Below are positions 25,896-36,000 of a stretch of DNA of 64,000 nucleotides, piece by piece. The notes below the pieces were generated by a model that had not been told where the DNA came from, searched no databases, and saw only the letters and a list, made by a program, of their open reading frames with translations. The stretch comes from Haliovirga abyssi (GTDB lineage: Bacteria > Fusobacteriota > Fusobacteriia > Fusobacteriales > Haliovirgaceae). The stretch is from contig NZ_AP027059.1 of assembly GCF_030295325.1 (NCBI RefSeq), positions 1,484,637 to 1,548,636 of the forward strand. The letters run 5' to 3'. Position 1 is the stretch's first letter; the number at the start of each line of letters is the position of its first letter. Made by a program: the position numbers and the translations under genes.

Positions 25896-26313
25896 AAGCC
25901 TTTCTTTCTTTATATTTAAGCCAATCTTCCTCTTTTACAAACTCTGATTTTGGAGCTATATCTGTTTTCCTAGAAGTTGGAAAAATATACATCCAAGCAT
26001 CTATCTCTTCATTTGTAGAATCAATAAAAACTTTTTTATTAATTCTTACATATTTGCTATTTGAATAATCGTTTTCATTAAATTCCATAACAAAATCAGT
26101 TCTTCTTAATAATTTATCTATATCACTAGCTACCAATAAATTTCCATATACGAAACCATCTTCAGAATCAAATAAAACTGCTGAATCATCATAACTATAC
26201 AGTTCTCCCTTTGTCTTTACAGGTAATGTTATTAGACTCTCTATTTCTAAATTCTCTTTATCAATATATAATTCTCTTAATTTTCCATATACAAACAAAA
26301 AATTAATTTCCAT
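25873..26313 (-). CDS. Gamma-glutamylcyclotransferase-like (AIG2/GGCT) protein
   Basis: A 146-residue protein starting M-E-I-N-F-L-F-V-Y-G-K-L-R, the substrate-loop motif (YGxLR) of the AIG2/GGCT fold, with the later D-x-x-x-E-F...Y-V-R-x-x-K-x-V pattern. Family members act on gamma-glutamyl amines or peptides, but many bacterial members have no known substrate. It lies between scpA and murJ with an AGGAGAGAGG site. Confidence 0.78.
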   Translation of the reverse strand: MEINFLFVYGKLRELYIDKENLEIESLITLPVKTKGELYSYDDSAVLFDSEDGFVYGNLLVASDIDKLLRRTDFVMEFNENDYSNSKYVRINKKVFIDSTNEEIDAWMYIFPTSRKTDIAPKSEFVKEEDWLKYKERKAFEENAKK

Positions 26314-27027
26314 TTATACCTCTCTCCTTTTAGAAATTATATAATCATATCCACTTAGACTAATTATAACTTTCTTCATTTTATATAATTCTAAAACTGC
26401 TAAAAATTTTATAACTTTTTTAATTTTTTCAGTTTCTTTATAGAATAAATTTTTCAAATTTATACTTTTAACTTTTTCTAATTTTTCTGTAAAATCATAA
26501 ATTGCTTCTTCTAATGTATAACTATTCTCATTATCAGATTTCACAACTAATTTATTATTTTTTTTATTCAAAGATTTATCAATAGATTTTATATTTATAT
26601 ATGTTTCATAAATTTTTTCAGTTGTCAAATTAGATAAATCTATATCTCTATTTATTATATTCTTTATTGGCTCTCCTGTTTTAGTATATGAAATATTGTA
26701 AATATTTTCCAATTCTCTTATTTCATTTGCCAATTCTTTATAAAATTTATATTCTGCAATCCGTTTTTCTAATTCTTCCTCTTTTTCTTTTTTTTCTCTT
26801 TTATTTAATATTGCTAATGATTTAATCTCAAGTAATTCTACCGCTATATTTAAAAATTCTACTTTAATTTTTAAGCTTGACTCTTTAGCTTTATTTATTA
26901 TACTCAAATAATCATCTATCAACTTAGATATATTTATAGAATATATCTCAACTTTATTTTTCTCCACTAAATGCAGAAGTAAATCTAACGGTCCTTCAAA
27001 GTTATCTAACTTAATTTTTATTTCCAT
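26314..27027 (-). CDS. scpA: Segregation and condensation protein A
   Basis: A kleisin of about 237 residues: N-terminal F-E-G-P-L-D-L-L-L-H-L-V-E-K-N-K-V-E-I-Y is diagnostic, followed by S-L-A-I-L-N-K-R and a C-terminal winged-helix region. It bridges SMC heads in chromosome condensation. Start taken as ATG 27027 (7 bases after AAGGA), rather than an upstream TTG; it overlaps luxS by 17 bases. The partner scpB is not in the window. Confidence 0.92.
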   Translation of the reverse strand: MEIKIKLDNFEGPLDLLLHLVEKNKVEIYSINISKLIDDYLSIINKAKESSLKIKVEFLNIAVELLEIKSLAILNKREKKEKEEELEKRIAEYKFYKELANEIRELENIYNISYTKTGEPIKNIINRDIDLSNLTTEKIYETYINIKSIDKSLNKKNNKLVVKSDNENSYTLEEAIYDFTEKLEKVKSINLKNLFYKETEKIKKVIKFLAVLELYKMKKVIISLSGYDYIISKRREV

Positions 27028-27460
27028 TCTCAAATCCTTCTATTACTCTCTTAGCAGTTTCTTTTGCTTTTACTAATGAATGATCTCTATAGTTCCCACA
27101 CTCTTTTTCAGTTGCTCCAGGAATTTCTGTTGTTTCTAATATCTTTTTTAAAGCATAAATCAAAACTTCTTGTATATCCTCTTTTTTATTCTCATTATAA
27201 ACACTCATATAAAATCCAGTTCTACATCCCATTGGTGATACATCTATTATATTATCCATTTTATCTCTCATATATGTAGCTATTAGATGCTCTAATGTGT
27301 GTACTGCTGCTGTTTCCATTGGTGTAGTGTTTGGCTTTACAAATCTCAAATCATATACTTCTACAATATCCCCTTTGGGCAAATTCATAACTTTTGCTTT
27401 TCTAACTTGTGGAGCTTTCATTATTGTGTGATCTACTGTAAAACTTTCTATTAATGGCAT
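27011..27460 (-). CDS. luxS: S-ribosylhomocysteine lyase
   Basis: A 149-residue LuxS that splits S-ribosylhomocysteine into homocysteine and the autoinducer-2 precursor DPD. Metal ligands H54 and H58 (H-T-L-E-H) with E57, catalytic C79 in G-C-R-T-G-F-Y-M, and a third ligand Cys in K-E-C-G-N-Y-R-D-H near 120 are intact. Start at ATG 27460, 8 bases after GGAAGGAG. A start at 27478 would overlap this site. No pfs is nearby, so recycling and signalling roles cannot be separated. Confidence 0.97.
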   Translation of the reverse strand: MPLIESFTVDHTIMKAPQVRKAKVMNLPKGDIVEVYDLRFVKPNTTPMETAAVHTLEHLIATYMRDKMDNIIDVSPMGCRTGFYMSVYNENKKEDIQEVLIYALKKILETTEIPGATEKECGNYRDHSLVKAKETAKRVIEGFENGNKN

Positions 27461-28386
27461 TCTAACCACTCCTTCCAAATTTTAATATCATTTTTTATCT
27501 CTTTTATCAGGTTTTCAACTGTTTCAAATTTCTTTTCATATCTTATAAATTTCATTAATTCTATTATTATTTTTTCACCATATACATTTTTATCAAAATC
27601 AAAAATATTAACCTCTATTGAATGTTCTCCAGGTTTTAATGTTGGATTTTTCCCAATATTCATAATCCCATAATATGATTTATCTTTTTCAGAATCAAAA
27701 ATTATTTTCACACCATATACTCCATATGGTGGATATGCTTTATTTACTATTTTTAAATTTGCAGTTGGAAAGCCAAGTTTTCTTCCTATTTTTTTCCCCT
27801 GCACAATCTTCCCTGAAATCATTACTGGATATCCTAATAATTTTTCTGCTTTTTTTAAATCCCCATTTTTTATATATTCTCTTATAAGAGTACTACTTAC
27901 AATTTCATCTTCTATTTTCATAGGTTCTACTACGTTTAATTTTATATCATATTTTTCGCTTAATTCTTTCATATAATCTGTAGTTCCTATTGCATCTTTT
28001 CCAAAAGTATAATTAAATCCTACAAAAATTTCTTTTACATCCAAAATATCTTTTAATACATTTTTCATAAATTTTTCTGGATGTAAATCTGAAAATTCTA
28101 CTGTAAAATTTGCAAAAATAAGTATATCTACTCCTAATTTTTCTAATAAAAATTCTTTTTCATCCTTGCTATTTATCATTTTAGGCCCAGCTGAGCTCGT
28201 AATTACCTTTAATGGATGAGGACTAAAAGTAAACAATATAGATGTTCCATTTAATTCTTTTGCTTTATCTATTGCACTTTTTATAACGCTTTGATGTCCT
28301 AAATGTATTCCATCAAAAGTTCCAAGTGCTACACAAGGATTTTTAAATTTTTCATCTATATTTTCTATACCATATATTACTTTCAT
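27451..28386 (-). CDS. ribF: Bifunctional riboflavin kinase / FAD synthetase
   Basis: A 311-residue enzyme making FMN and FAD from riboflavin. The N-terminal nucleotidyltransferase domain has G-T-F-D-G-I-H-L-G-H-Q near residue 23 and S-S-T-L-I-R-E-Y-I near 160; the C-terminal kinase domain has K-L-G-F-P-T-A-N near 204. It shares one base (TAATG) with the NIF3 gene upstream. FAD supply fits the several flavoproteins of the window. Confidence 0.96.
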   Translation of the reverse strand: MKVIYGIENIDEKFKNPCVALGTFDGIHLGHQSVIKSAIDKAKELNGTSILFTFSPHPLKVITSSAGPKMINSKDEKEFLLEKLGVDILIFANFTVEFSDLHPEKFMKNVLKDILDVKEIFVGFNYTFGKDAIGTTDYMKELSEKYDIKLNVVEPMKIEDEIVSSTLIREYIKNGDLKKAEKLLGYPVMISGKIVQGKKIGRKLGFPTANLKIVNKAYPPYGVYGVKIIFDSEKDKSYYGIMNIGKNPTLKPGEHSIEVNIFDFDKNVYGEKIIIELMKFIRYEKKFETVENLIKEIKNDIKIWKEWLECH

Positions 28387-29333
28387 TATTTCCTCCTGCT
28401 AACTCTTATAAATCCTGAACCAGCAATAATATCAAAATCTATTCCGCTTCTCTCCTCTATTTTATCCAATAATAAATTAACTCCAAGACTGTCACTTGCC
28501 ATATGTGGCATTACTATTACGCTTATATTACATTTTTTAGCTTCTTTTATTTGATCCTCTGGAAGATGCATACATATAAATGTAGATATACCAATATTTT
28601 CTAAATGTTTAAACATTTTTTTATTCCCACTTGTACCACCATTAAATTTCACAAATATTTTCCCTACTCTATTTTCTCCTGTTCCAGCTACAATTTTTGG
28701 CTTTAAACTATTTTTAGCTGTTTCATGATACTCTTTTATTTCTAACACAGATTTAATAATATCTTTTAATTTATATACTTTTTTTTCTTCTAAATAATCA
28801 ATCATATATTTATTAACAAGATTATCCGCTACTGTATGTAAATTAGCAAATGATAAATCTAATAATTTTGCTGCATCCACACTTCTATTATAATTTTGAC
28901 CATGTAATCCTCTTTCTAATTCTGCTTCTCTTTCTGAAACTAATCTTTCTGCTATATTAACTGGTAGCCCTGATTTTATTAATTCTTCTTGATGAATTTC
29001 TAATACTTTCCATAATTTAAGAAGCCCTTTTCCTTCTGGATGATGCCCTAAAATTAAATCTACCCCTAATTTATCTGCTAATAAAATTTCTTGAACTTCT
29101 GTATCTATTCCTACAAATATTTTTTTTATATCTTTTCCAGAATTATAATATATAGCTGAATCCAAATATGGATTCATTAATTCATCTTTGTCAAAATATT
29201 CTTTTTCTTCATCACTTAATGCCTCAAATTTTTCTTTTTTATCATTCAAAAATTTTTCTATTTCCTCGTTGCTTCTTGGATCACCATCTCTACCTGCTTT
29301 TATTCCAATTTCAAAAAATTCGTTTAATTTCAT
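28386..29333 (-). CDS. NIF3-like metal-binding protein
   Basis: A 315-residue protein with D-L-I-L-G-H-H-P-E-G near residue 90-100 and a later M-P-H-M-A-S-D-S-L-G-V motif, both typical of metal ligands in the NIF3/YqfO family. It has a longer N terminus (about 50 residues, E/K-rich) than the minimal family members. Enzymatic function of the family remains uncertain. It sits between whiA and ribF. Confidence 0.8.
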   Translation of the reverse strand: MKLNEFFEIGIKAGRDGDPRSNEEIEKFLNDKKEKFEALSDEEKEYFDKDELMNPYLDSAIYYNSGKDIKKIFVGIDTEVQEILLADKLGVDLILGHHPEGKGLLKLWKVLEIHQEELIKSGLPVNIAERLVSEREAELERGLHGQNYNRSVDAAKLLDLSFANLHTVADNLVNKYMIDYLEEKKVYKLKDIIKSVLEIKEYHETAKNSLKPKIVAGTGENRVGKIFVKFNGGTSGNKKMFKHLENIGISTFICMHLPEDQIKEAKKCNISVIVMPHMASDSLGVNLLLDKIEERSGIDFDIIAGSGFIRVSRRK

Positions 29334-29334
29334 T

Positions 29335-30231
29335 TTAGTTCGTCTCCTCCTCTAGTTCGTTATATATCTTTTCTAATCTTCTAAATCTATTTCTAATTCC
29401 AGATTTGCTAATTCCTATTATCTTTGCCAATTCAGTTAATGAACTTTCAGGATATTTTATCCTAACTTTTGCTACTTCTTCTAAAACTCCAGTTAATGAT
29501 TCTAATCCAACTTTTTTTTCTATCTCTTTTATCATTGTCAACTGTTTTTCTGCTGTATTTATTATTTTAGTTTCATTTGCTACTTCCCAATTTATTGATC
29601 TTACTGTTTTATTTTTTATATCTTTAAACATTATAGTTTCTTCATATTCAAAAAAACTTTTCATTGCTCCAGTCATTACTAAAATATCCATTATATCTTC
29701 TGAATTCCTTAAATAAACCAAATATTTATTTTTCTTTTGAGTATATCCAACCTTTTTATTTATTCCTTTTAAATTATCATAAAGTTTTTTAGCATCATTT
29801 TTATCTTCTAAAAAAAAATCCATAGAATATTCTTTTTCAGGTTGTTTTATATATCCTGCCACAAGAAATATACCCCTAATATATCCAGCTAATTTTGACT
29901 CTGCTTTATTAATTTTTTCTTTATCCATATGTTTAAAATTATCTACAAATACTTTATATCCTTTTTGTTTTCTGACTATGACTCCATAAACTCTATGCTC
30001 TCCAAATCTTTTACTAATAGAATATTTTATCTCTATTTTTAGATTTGTAAAACTTTTAATAATGGAATACACTCTTTTTGCTATACCTATATTTTCAACA
30101 GTAAAATCTATTCTGTCATTTTTAAAACTATTTTTAGCTTTTAAAACTGCATAAAGTTCATATCTTTTTTCTATAACATTTATAACCTCTTTTTGTAAAA
30201 TCTCTTCTTTTACTAATTGTGTATATGACAT
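29335..30231 (-). CDS. whiA: DNA-binding protein WhiA
   Basis: A 298-residue protein with an N-terminal LAGLIDADG-like half (L-A-G-Y-I-R-G-I-F-L-V-A-G-Y near residue 120) and a C-terminal helix-turn-helix (S-L-T-E-L-A-K-I-I-G-I-S-K-S-G-I-R-N-R-F near 262-281). WhiA is known from Gram-positive bacteria, where it affects division and sporulation genes, and also occurs in some other phyla. It shares the TAATG junction with polA and lacks the usual yvcK/rapZ neighbours. Confidence 0.9.
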   Translation of the reverse strand: MSYTQLVKEEILQKEVINVIEKRYELYAVLKAKNSFKNDRIDFTVENIGIAKRVYSIIKSFTNLKIEIKYSISKRFGEHRVYGVIVRKQKGYKVFVDNFKHMDKEKINKAESKLAGYIRGIFLVAGYIKQPEKEYSMDFFLEDKNDAKKLYDNLKGINKKVGYTQKKNKYLVYLRNSEDIMDILVMTGAMKSFFEYEETIMFKDIKNKTVRSINWEVANETKIINTAEKQLTMIKEIEKKVGLESLTGVLEEVAKVRIKYPESSLTELAKIIGISKSGIRNRFRRLEKIYNELEEETN

Positions 30232-32873
30232 TATTTTGTTTCACTCCACCTTTTCCCACTATTTATATTAGTTATTAATTTTATATTCTCAAAATTTATA
30301 CTATTCTCCATTACATCTTTTATTAATTTTGAATATTCCTCTATTTTACTATTTTCTATACTAAATACAAGTTCATCATGTACTTGTAAAAGCATTTTTA
30401 TATCTTTTTTATCTTTTAATTCAGCGTATAATTTTATCATTACAATTTTTAATACATCAGCTGCTGTCCCTTGTACTACACTATTAACAGCCATTCTTTC
30501 AGCTTGATTTTTTATATTTTTATTTTTACTATTTATTCCTATAATTCTTCTTTTTCTTCCAAAACGTGTTTTTACATATCCATTTTCTTTTGCAAATTCT
30601 ACTGTATCATCTATAAACTTTTTCACATTTTCGTAAGTTTCAAAATATTTATCAATATAAGTTTTAGCTTCTCCAACTGTAATTCCTATCTCTTTTGATA
30701 ATCCAAATGGAGTTTTACCATAAATTATACTAAAATTTACTATTTTTGCAATACCTCTTTCTGCCCTTGTAATCTCTTCTGTTTCATCTTTACCTAAAAT
30801 TTTTCGTGCTGTTAAATCATGCAAATCCAAATCTTTAGAATAAGCTTCTATTAAATTTTTATCTTTACTTAATTCCGCTAAAACTCTTAATTCCACTTGT
30901 GAATAATCTGAAGCCACTAAACTATATCCTTCTTCTGCAAGAAATCCATATCTTATTTTTATACCTTCTGATGTTTTTACTGGTATATTTTGTAAATTTG
31001 GATTCACAGAAGATAATCTACCTGTTGTTGTACCAGTTTGATTAAATGTAGTGTGTATTCTATCATTTTTATCAACTAATTTAGGTAAAGCTTCCACATA
31101 AGTTGTTTGCAATTTTTTATATTGCCTATATTGTAATAGTTTATCTGCTATTTCAATCCCTCTATTTTTTAAAGTTTCCAAAACTTCTACATTTGTAGAA
31201 AAACCTGTTTTAGTTTTTTTAACTGGGTTAATCCCCATTTTTATAAACAGTATTTCCGATAATTGTTTTGGAGAATTAATATTAAACTCTTCATTTGCCA
31301 TTTCATAAATTTCTTCTTCTAATTTAACTAATTTTCCGTATAATTCTTTACTATATTTTTCAAAATATTTAATATCAATTTTTATTCCATATTTTTCCAT
31401 TTTTGCTAAAACTTTTACTAATGGCAATTCTATATTTATAAAAAGATCATATAGTTCTTCTTGTTTTAGTTCCTCTTCAAAACTTTTTTTTAAATTTTCA
31501 AAATATAAAACTCTCTTGCAATAAAATTCAGTTGCTCTATTTATATCAATTTTTTCTATAACTTCTTTTCCAAATGTCTCTTTATAATTGGCTAATTGTA
31601 TTCCAAATTTACTATTTAAAATATTTTCCAAATCATACTTACTATCTGAATCCAAAATATAATATGCAATCATAATATCAAAATAGTTTTTCTCTTTTAT
31701 ATACTCTTTTTTTATTAAATTTTTAAGACTATAACCAATAACATTACACTTTTCAATTTTTTCTTTTAATAACATCTCATCACAATTGGTTGCTCCTAAA
31801 TAATTATGATAAAGCGAAATATAATATAATTTTTCATTACTAGATATTGCAACCCCTGCACCATTAAATAACAAGGCTATTTCATCTGCAAATTCAATAT
31901 CTCTTAATTTTTCATTATTATCTATAATTATTATATCTTCTTTCTTAAATTCAATTAAATTTTCATTATTAATTTCTTTTTTATTTTCTTCTATTGTTGC
32001 TTCACCAGCTTCAATTTTTAATTTTTTCAAAAGTGATTTAAACTCTAACTCATTAAAAATTTTATATAATCTGTCATTATCAAGTTTTTTGAATTCCAGT
32101 TTTTCAACATCCACTTCTACTGGAACGTTTTCATCTATAATTGCTAATTTTCTACTTAAAAATGCTAATTCTTTATCTTGTTCTAATTTTTCTCTCATTT
32201 TACCTTTAGTTTTATCTATATTTTCATATAATGTTTCTAAATCTCCATATTCAGATATAAATTTTACTGCTGTTTTAGGCCCCACTCCTCTTACTCCTGG
32301 AATTCCATCTGAACTATCTCCTTGCAATCCAAAAAGGTCTGGTATCTGGCTTGGTAATACTCCCAATTGTTCCACAACATCATCATCTGTTTCTAAAACC
32401 CTAAATTTCCCAACACCTTTTCCAAGAAGTGATATTTTTCTATTTTCAGATAAAAGTTGTGATAAATCTTTATCTCCTGTAACAATATAAGTTTTTATAT
32501 TGTTTTCAGCTAAATTTTTAGATAATGTCCCCAATAGATCATCAGCTTCATATCCAATAACTTTAAACTTTTTTATATTAAATCCATCTAAAATCTCTTC
32601 TATTTTTGAAATTTGTGCTATCAATTCTTCTGGTGCAGCTTTCCTTTGCTTTTTATATCCTTCATACATCTCTCGTCTTTTTAATTGCTCTCTTCTTACA
32701 TCAAAACAAGCTGCAATATAATCAGGTTTAAATTTATCAATTATACTTAGCAGTGTATTTGTAAAACCATATGCTGCTCCAGTTGGCTCTCCATTTGAAT
32801 TCCTCATATTTATCAATGAATAATACGCTTTGTACATTACAGCACTTACATCTATTAATACTGCTTTTTTCAT
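30231..32873 (-). CDS. polA: DNA polymerase I (5' nuclease active, proofreading site degenerate)
   Basis: An 880-residue family A polymerase. Domain order is 5'-3' nuclease (1-290; G-L-Q-G-D-S-S-D-G-I-P-G near 185), a 3'-5' exonuclease-like domain (about 300-460) and polymerase (about 480-880; motif A D-Y-S-Q-V-E-L-R, motif B R-G-I-A-K-I-V-N-F-S-I-I-Y-G, motif C Q-V-H-D-E-L). In the exonuclease-like domain the DxE of ExoI reads A-L-L-F-N-G and the ExoII Asp is missing, so proofreading is probably lost. It is the first gene of an eight-gene operon with a good promoter. Confidence 0.96.
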   Translation of the reverse strand: MKKAVLIDVSAVMYKAYYSLINMRNSNGEPTGAAYGFTNTLLSIIDKFKPDYIAACFDVRREQLKRREMYEGYKKQRKAAPEELIAQISKIEEILDGFNIKKFKVIGYEADDLLGTLSKNLAENNIKTYIVTGDKDLSQLLSENRKISLLGKGVGKFRVLETDDDVVEQLGVLPSQIPDLFGLQGDSSDGIPGVRGVGPKTAVKFISEYGDLETLYENIDKTKGKMREKLEQDKELAFLSRKLAIIDENVPVEVDVEKLEFKKLDNDRLYKIFNELEFKSLLKKLKIEAGEATIEENKKEINNENLIEFKKEDIIIIDNNEKLRDIEFADEIALLFNGAGVAISSNEKLYYISLYHNYLGATNCDEMLLKEKIEKCNVIGYSLKNLIKKEYIKEKNYFDIMIAYYILDSDSKYDLENILNSKFGIQLANYKETFGKEVIEKIDINRATEFYCKRVLYFENLKKSFEEELKQEELYDLFINIELPLVKVLAKMEKYGIKIDIKYFEKYSKELYGKLVKLEEEIYEMANEEFNINSPKQLSEILFIKMGINPVKKTKTGFSTNVEVLETLKNRGIEIADKLLQYRQYKKLQTTYVEALPKLVDKNDRIHTTFNQTGTTTGRLSSVNPNLQNIPVKTSEGIKIRYGFLAEEGYSLVASDYSQVELRVLAELSKDKNLIEAYSKDLDLHDLTARKILGKDETEEITRAERGIAKIVNFSIIYGKTPFGLSKEIGITVGEAKTYIDKYFETYENVKKFIDDTVEFAKENGYVKTRFGRKRRIIGINSKNKNIKNQAERMAVNSVVQGTAADVLKIVMIKLYAELKDKKDIKMLLQVHDELVFSIENSKIEEYSKLIKDVMENSINFENIKLITNINSGKRWSETK

Positions 32874-32910
32874 AATATATCATCCTTTTTAAATGTATTT
32901 TTTATCATTT

Positions 32911-32939
32911 ATTATACCACAATAAATGATTACTTTCAA
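32911..32939 (-). promoter_or_regulatory. Promoter of the polA operon
   Basis: TTGAAA (32934-32939), 17 bases, then TATAAT (32911-32916) on the minus strand, about 40 bases before polA. Confidence 0.75.
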
Positions 32940-32981
32940 CTATAGTATCTGCAGAAAAATTTTTAAAATTTATCAAAAAAT

Positions 32982-33018
32982 AAAAAACAGCTTCCTAATT
33001 AAAGAAAGCTGTTTTTTT
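32982..33018 (-). terminator. Terminator after the 1689-residue lipoprotein gene
   Basis: AAACAGCTTTC...GAAGCTGTTTTTT hairpin directly after the stop codon at 33022. Confidence 0.85.
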
Positions 33019-33021
33019 ATT

Positions 33022-36000
33022 TTATTCAGTTGTAACCATTGTTAATTGCTTTGCTGCCGACGTATTTTTATTTGAACTGTCATCTGCAACTTTCAGATAT
33101 ACTGTTGCGGCACTAGATGCTTTTATACTAATTTGTACAACTGTATTTTTAACACCTAATTTTACTACTCCTATTAGATTCGCATTAGCTCCACTTCCAT
33201 CATATGCGTATACCGTAACATTATCTTCTTCAGTTTGTTTTATACTTAATTGTAAATAATCAACTCCATTTAAACTAACTGTGTCTATACTTCCCACAAT
33301 AACAAGAGCATCTACATTTGGAGCTTCATCATCACTTGCATTTATCGTAACTTCGCTAGTTTCATTTCCTGCCAAATCTTTTAATTTTAATTTAAATGTG
33401 CTACTATTATTCACTGTTTTATTGTATGTTAAATCAGAACCAGTCCACTCTTTTGATTCTCCATCAATATTAACATATATTTTATCACTACTTCCAATAC
33501 CAACTAATGTTGTATTTAAAGCGTTTGATGAGATTGTTATTGTATCTTTTTTTACACTAGCTACTATCTTTGTGGTATCCAATGCCGTTATATCAGGTAT
33601 AGATGAATCTATATCAAAAGTTGCTGTTCCTGGTGTTGAAGTCTCAAATCCTAATTTTGATTCCCCATAAACTTTTACAGTTATTGTTGTTAAATTATAA
33701 TTTCCTAAATCTTCAGTTTTTACTGTTGTACTATTCGTTGTTACATCTTGAGTATATATTTTTGTAGAGCCATTATAATAATCTACTCTATAAGTTCCTA
33801 ATACATTCCCTTTAGCTACATCATCATTTGTTTCAGCAATAGCATTCCAACCAACGGTTACTGTATCTCCTTTTTTCAATTTTCCTGAAGTTGCTGTTAC
33901 TCCTGTAACAGTATAACTATAACTTTGAGCAAATTTACTCGTTATAGTTTCATAAGCATCATGTAATGTAGAAGTTGTTGAACTATTTCCTGAACTATCA
34001 ACCACCTCTAGTTTAATCATTGAATATGAATCCCCATTTATATTTAATTTAAAATCTCCATTACTATCTGCTAAAGTGTTACCTATTTCATTATTAGAAC
34101 TGTCTTTAGCTTTTATTGTGCTATTTGCTTCTGCTTTTCCTGATATTTCATCTAATTCAGGAGATTTTTTATTTGTAACAACTACACTTGTAGGTAATTC
34201 TGGTGGTAATTTATCTTCAACTTTTAAAGAGATCGAATTTGTTTTATCTCCTATAAATGTGCTATTCCCATATTTATCAACTGCTTTTATTACTAAAGTA
34301 TCACCAGTATTAATATTTCCAGATAAAGGCAATGTATATCCATTTGCCCCACTTAAATCTATTCCTGGAGCAGATAAAAGAAACTCTCCACTTAAAGAAT
34401 CTTTATACATATTTAATGTAACATATGTTAAATTTGGAGCTTGTGATACAGAAAATTCTCTTAATGGAGCTTCCTGAGTAGCTCCTTCATGTATTGCAGC
34501 TTTTACATTTGCCAATGTTAAATTTAAATAAATAGTGTTTTCGAACTTATAAATATCCGTCTTGTTTAAATGTTCATCTTGAAGATATACATTTATTTTA
34601 TCATATTGATTATCTCCTAAATCTACTACCAGCTCCCTATTTTTTCCTGTATCATCTTTTCTAATTAATTTTCTTAAAATAACATTTCCTTTGTCATCAG
34701 TTATAAATACTGTTATATTTTCTCCAGAAGTAGTTGGAGTTCCAAAATTATCATAATCCCCATTTGGATTAGAATAAGGAATATACGCAATTAAATAATC
34801 ATCATATCCACTGTAATTTTCTACAAGAGTCATCCATCCTTGATCTATATCTGGACTCACAGTTGCCTCATTTATGCTAAATGTATAATTCCCACCTGGA
34901 TTTTTTATAGTATAATCTGTACCAGTAGAATCTAAACCTGTATATAGTGCATCTGAACTATCTTCTTTTAAATTTCCTGCAAAATCAAAATATATCTTGT
35001 TTATCCCTTCCCATTCTGTAGTTGTAGTTGTCCCAAATTTATTATATACACTTAAAGCATCTCGTTTATGATATTCTGTAGGTGCTAATGTATCAAATGT
35101 CCCAACATACTCATAATCAACAGAAGCTCCATTTATTTTTGTTGCTCTAATTTTTATAGTATACTCATTTCCTTCTATAATTCCATTGTTATTATTAAAA
35201 TCTGTATAAACTCCATCGGTAGAAGTTACGCTTCCAGCATAAATAGGATCATCTGCTAAATTGGGACTATAAAATGTTCCGTCAGATAGCAGTGTAAGTG
35301 ATTTTAACGTTGTAGGTATAGTTGTAGTCCCGCCTTTCCATGCAATAACATTTCCAGAACTATTTTTTACACTTACAATTTCAACTATATCTGCATTGTC
35401 AACTTTTCCAGTTATTACAAAATCACCTTTATACTCTGTATTTAACTCTGGAACTGATACAAATTTAGGCTTTTCTGATTCTAATGGCCTTGTTAGAGAT
35501 ACTATTCTCTCTATTTTTACTATTGGATTAGTAAGAGTTTTTATTGTACCCACTATTTTTATAGAACTTATACCTGTTAAATCTACTGATGCAAAATCTG
35601 TACCTGTCCCATTTGGCGAACTATTTTTCTCTTTTAATTCTCCATTTAAATATAAATCTAATTCACTAAATTTATCTCCATTTAATATATCTATATTCTG
35701 AATTTCACTAGCTATCTTCCAACTTAAATCAGAATCATTAATTCCATCTATTTCTACTCCATTAACTCCTAACAGATCATCTGTATTATCCGAATCTAGG
35801 TCAAAACTAGTTGGAGTTACCGTTGTTAGTGAGTTATCAGCTCTTATTTGAATCATATCATAATTTTTAGGCGAAACCTCACTATAATTAAAAATAATGC
35901 TTCCTTCAAAATTTATATTACTATTATCAATAGCATTTTTTTGAAATCCACCTATCCAGGCTGACTCGTTTGCTGATTTGTTTATAAAATCAGCTTGTAT

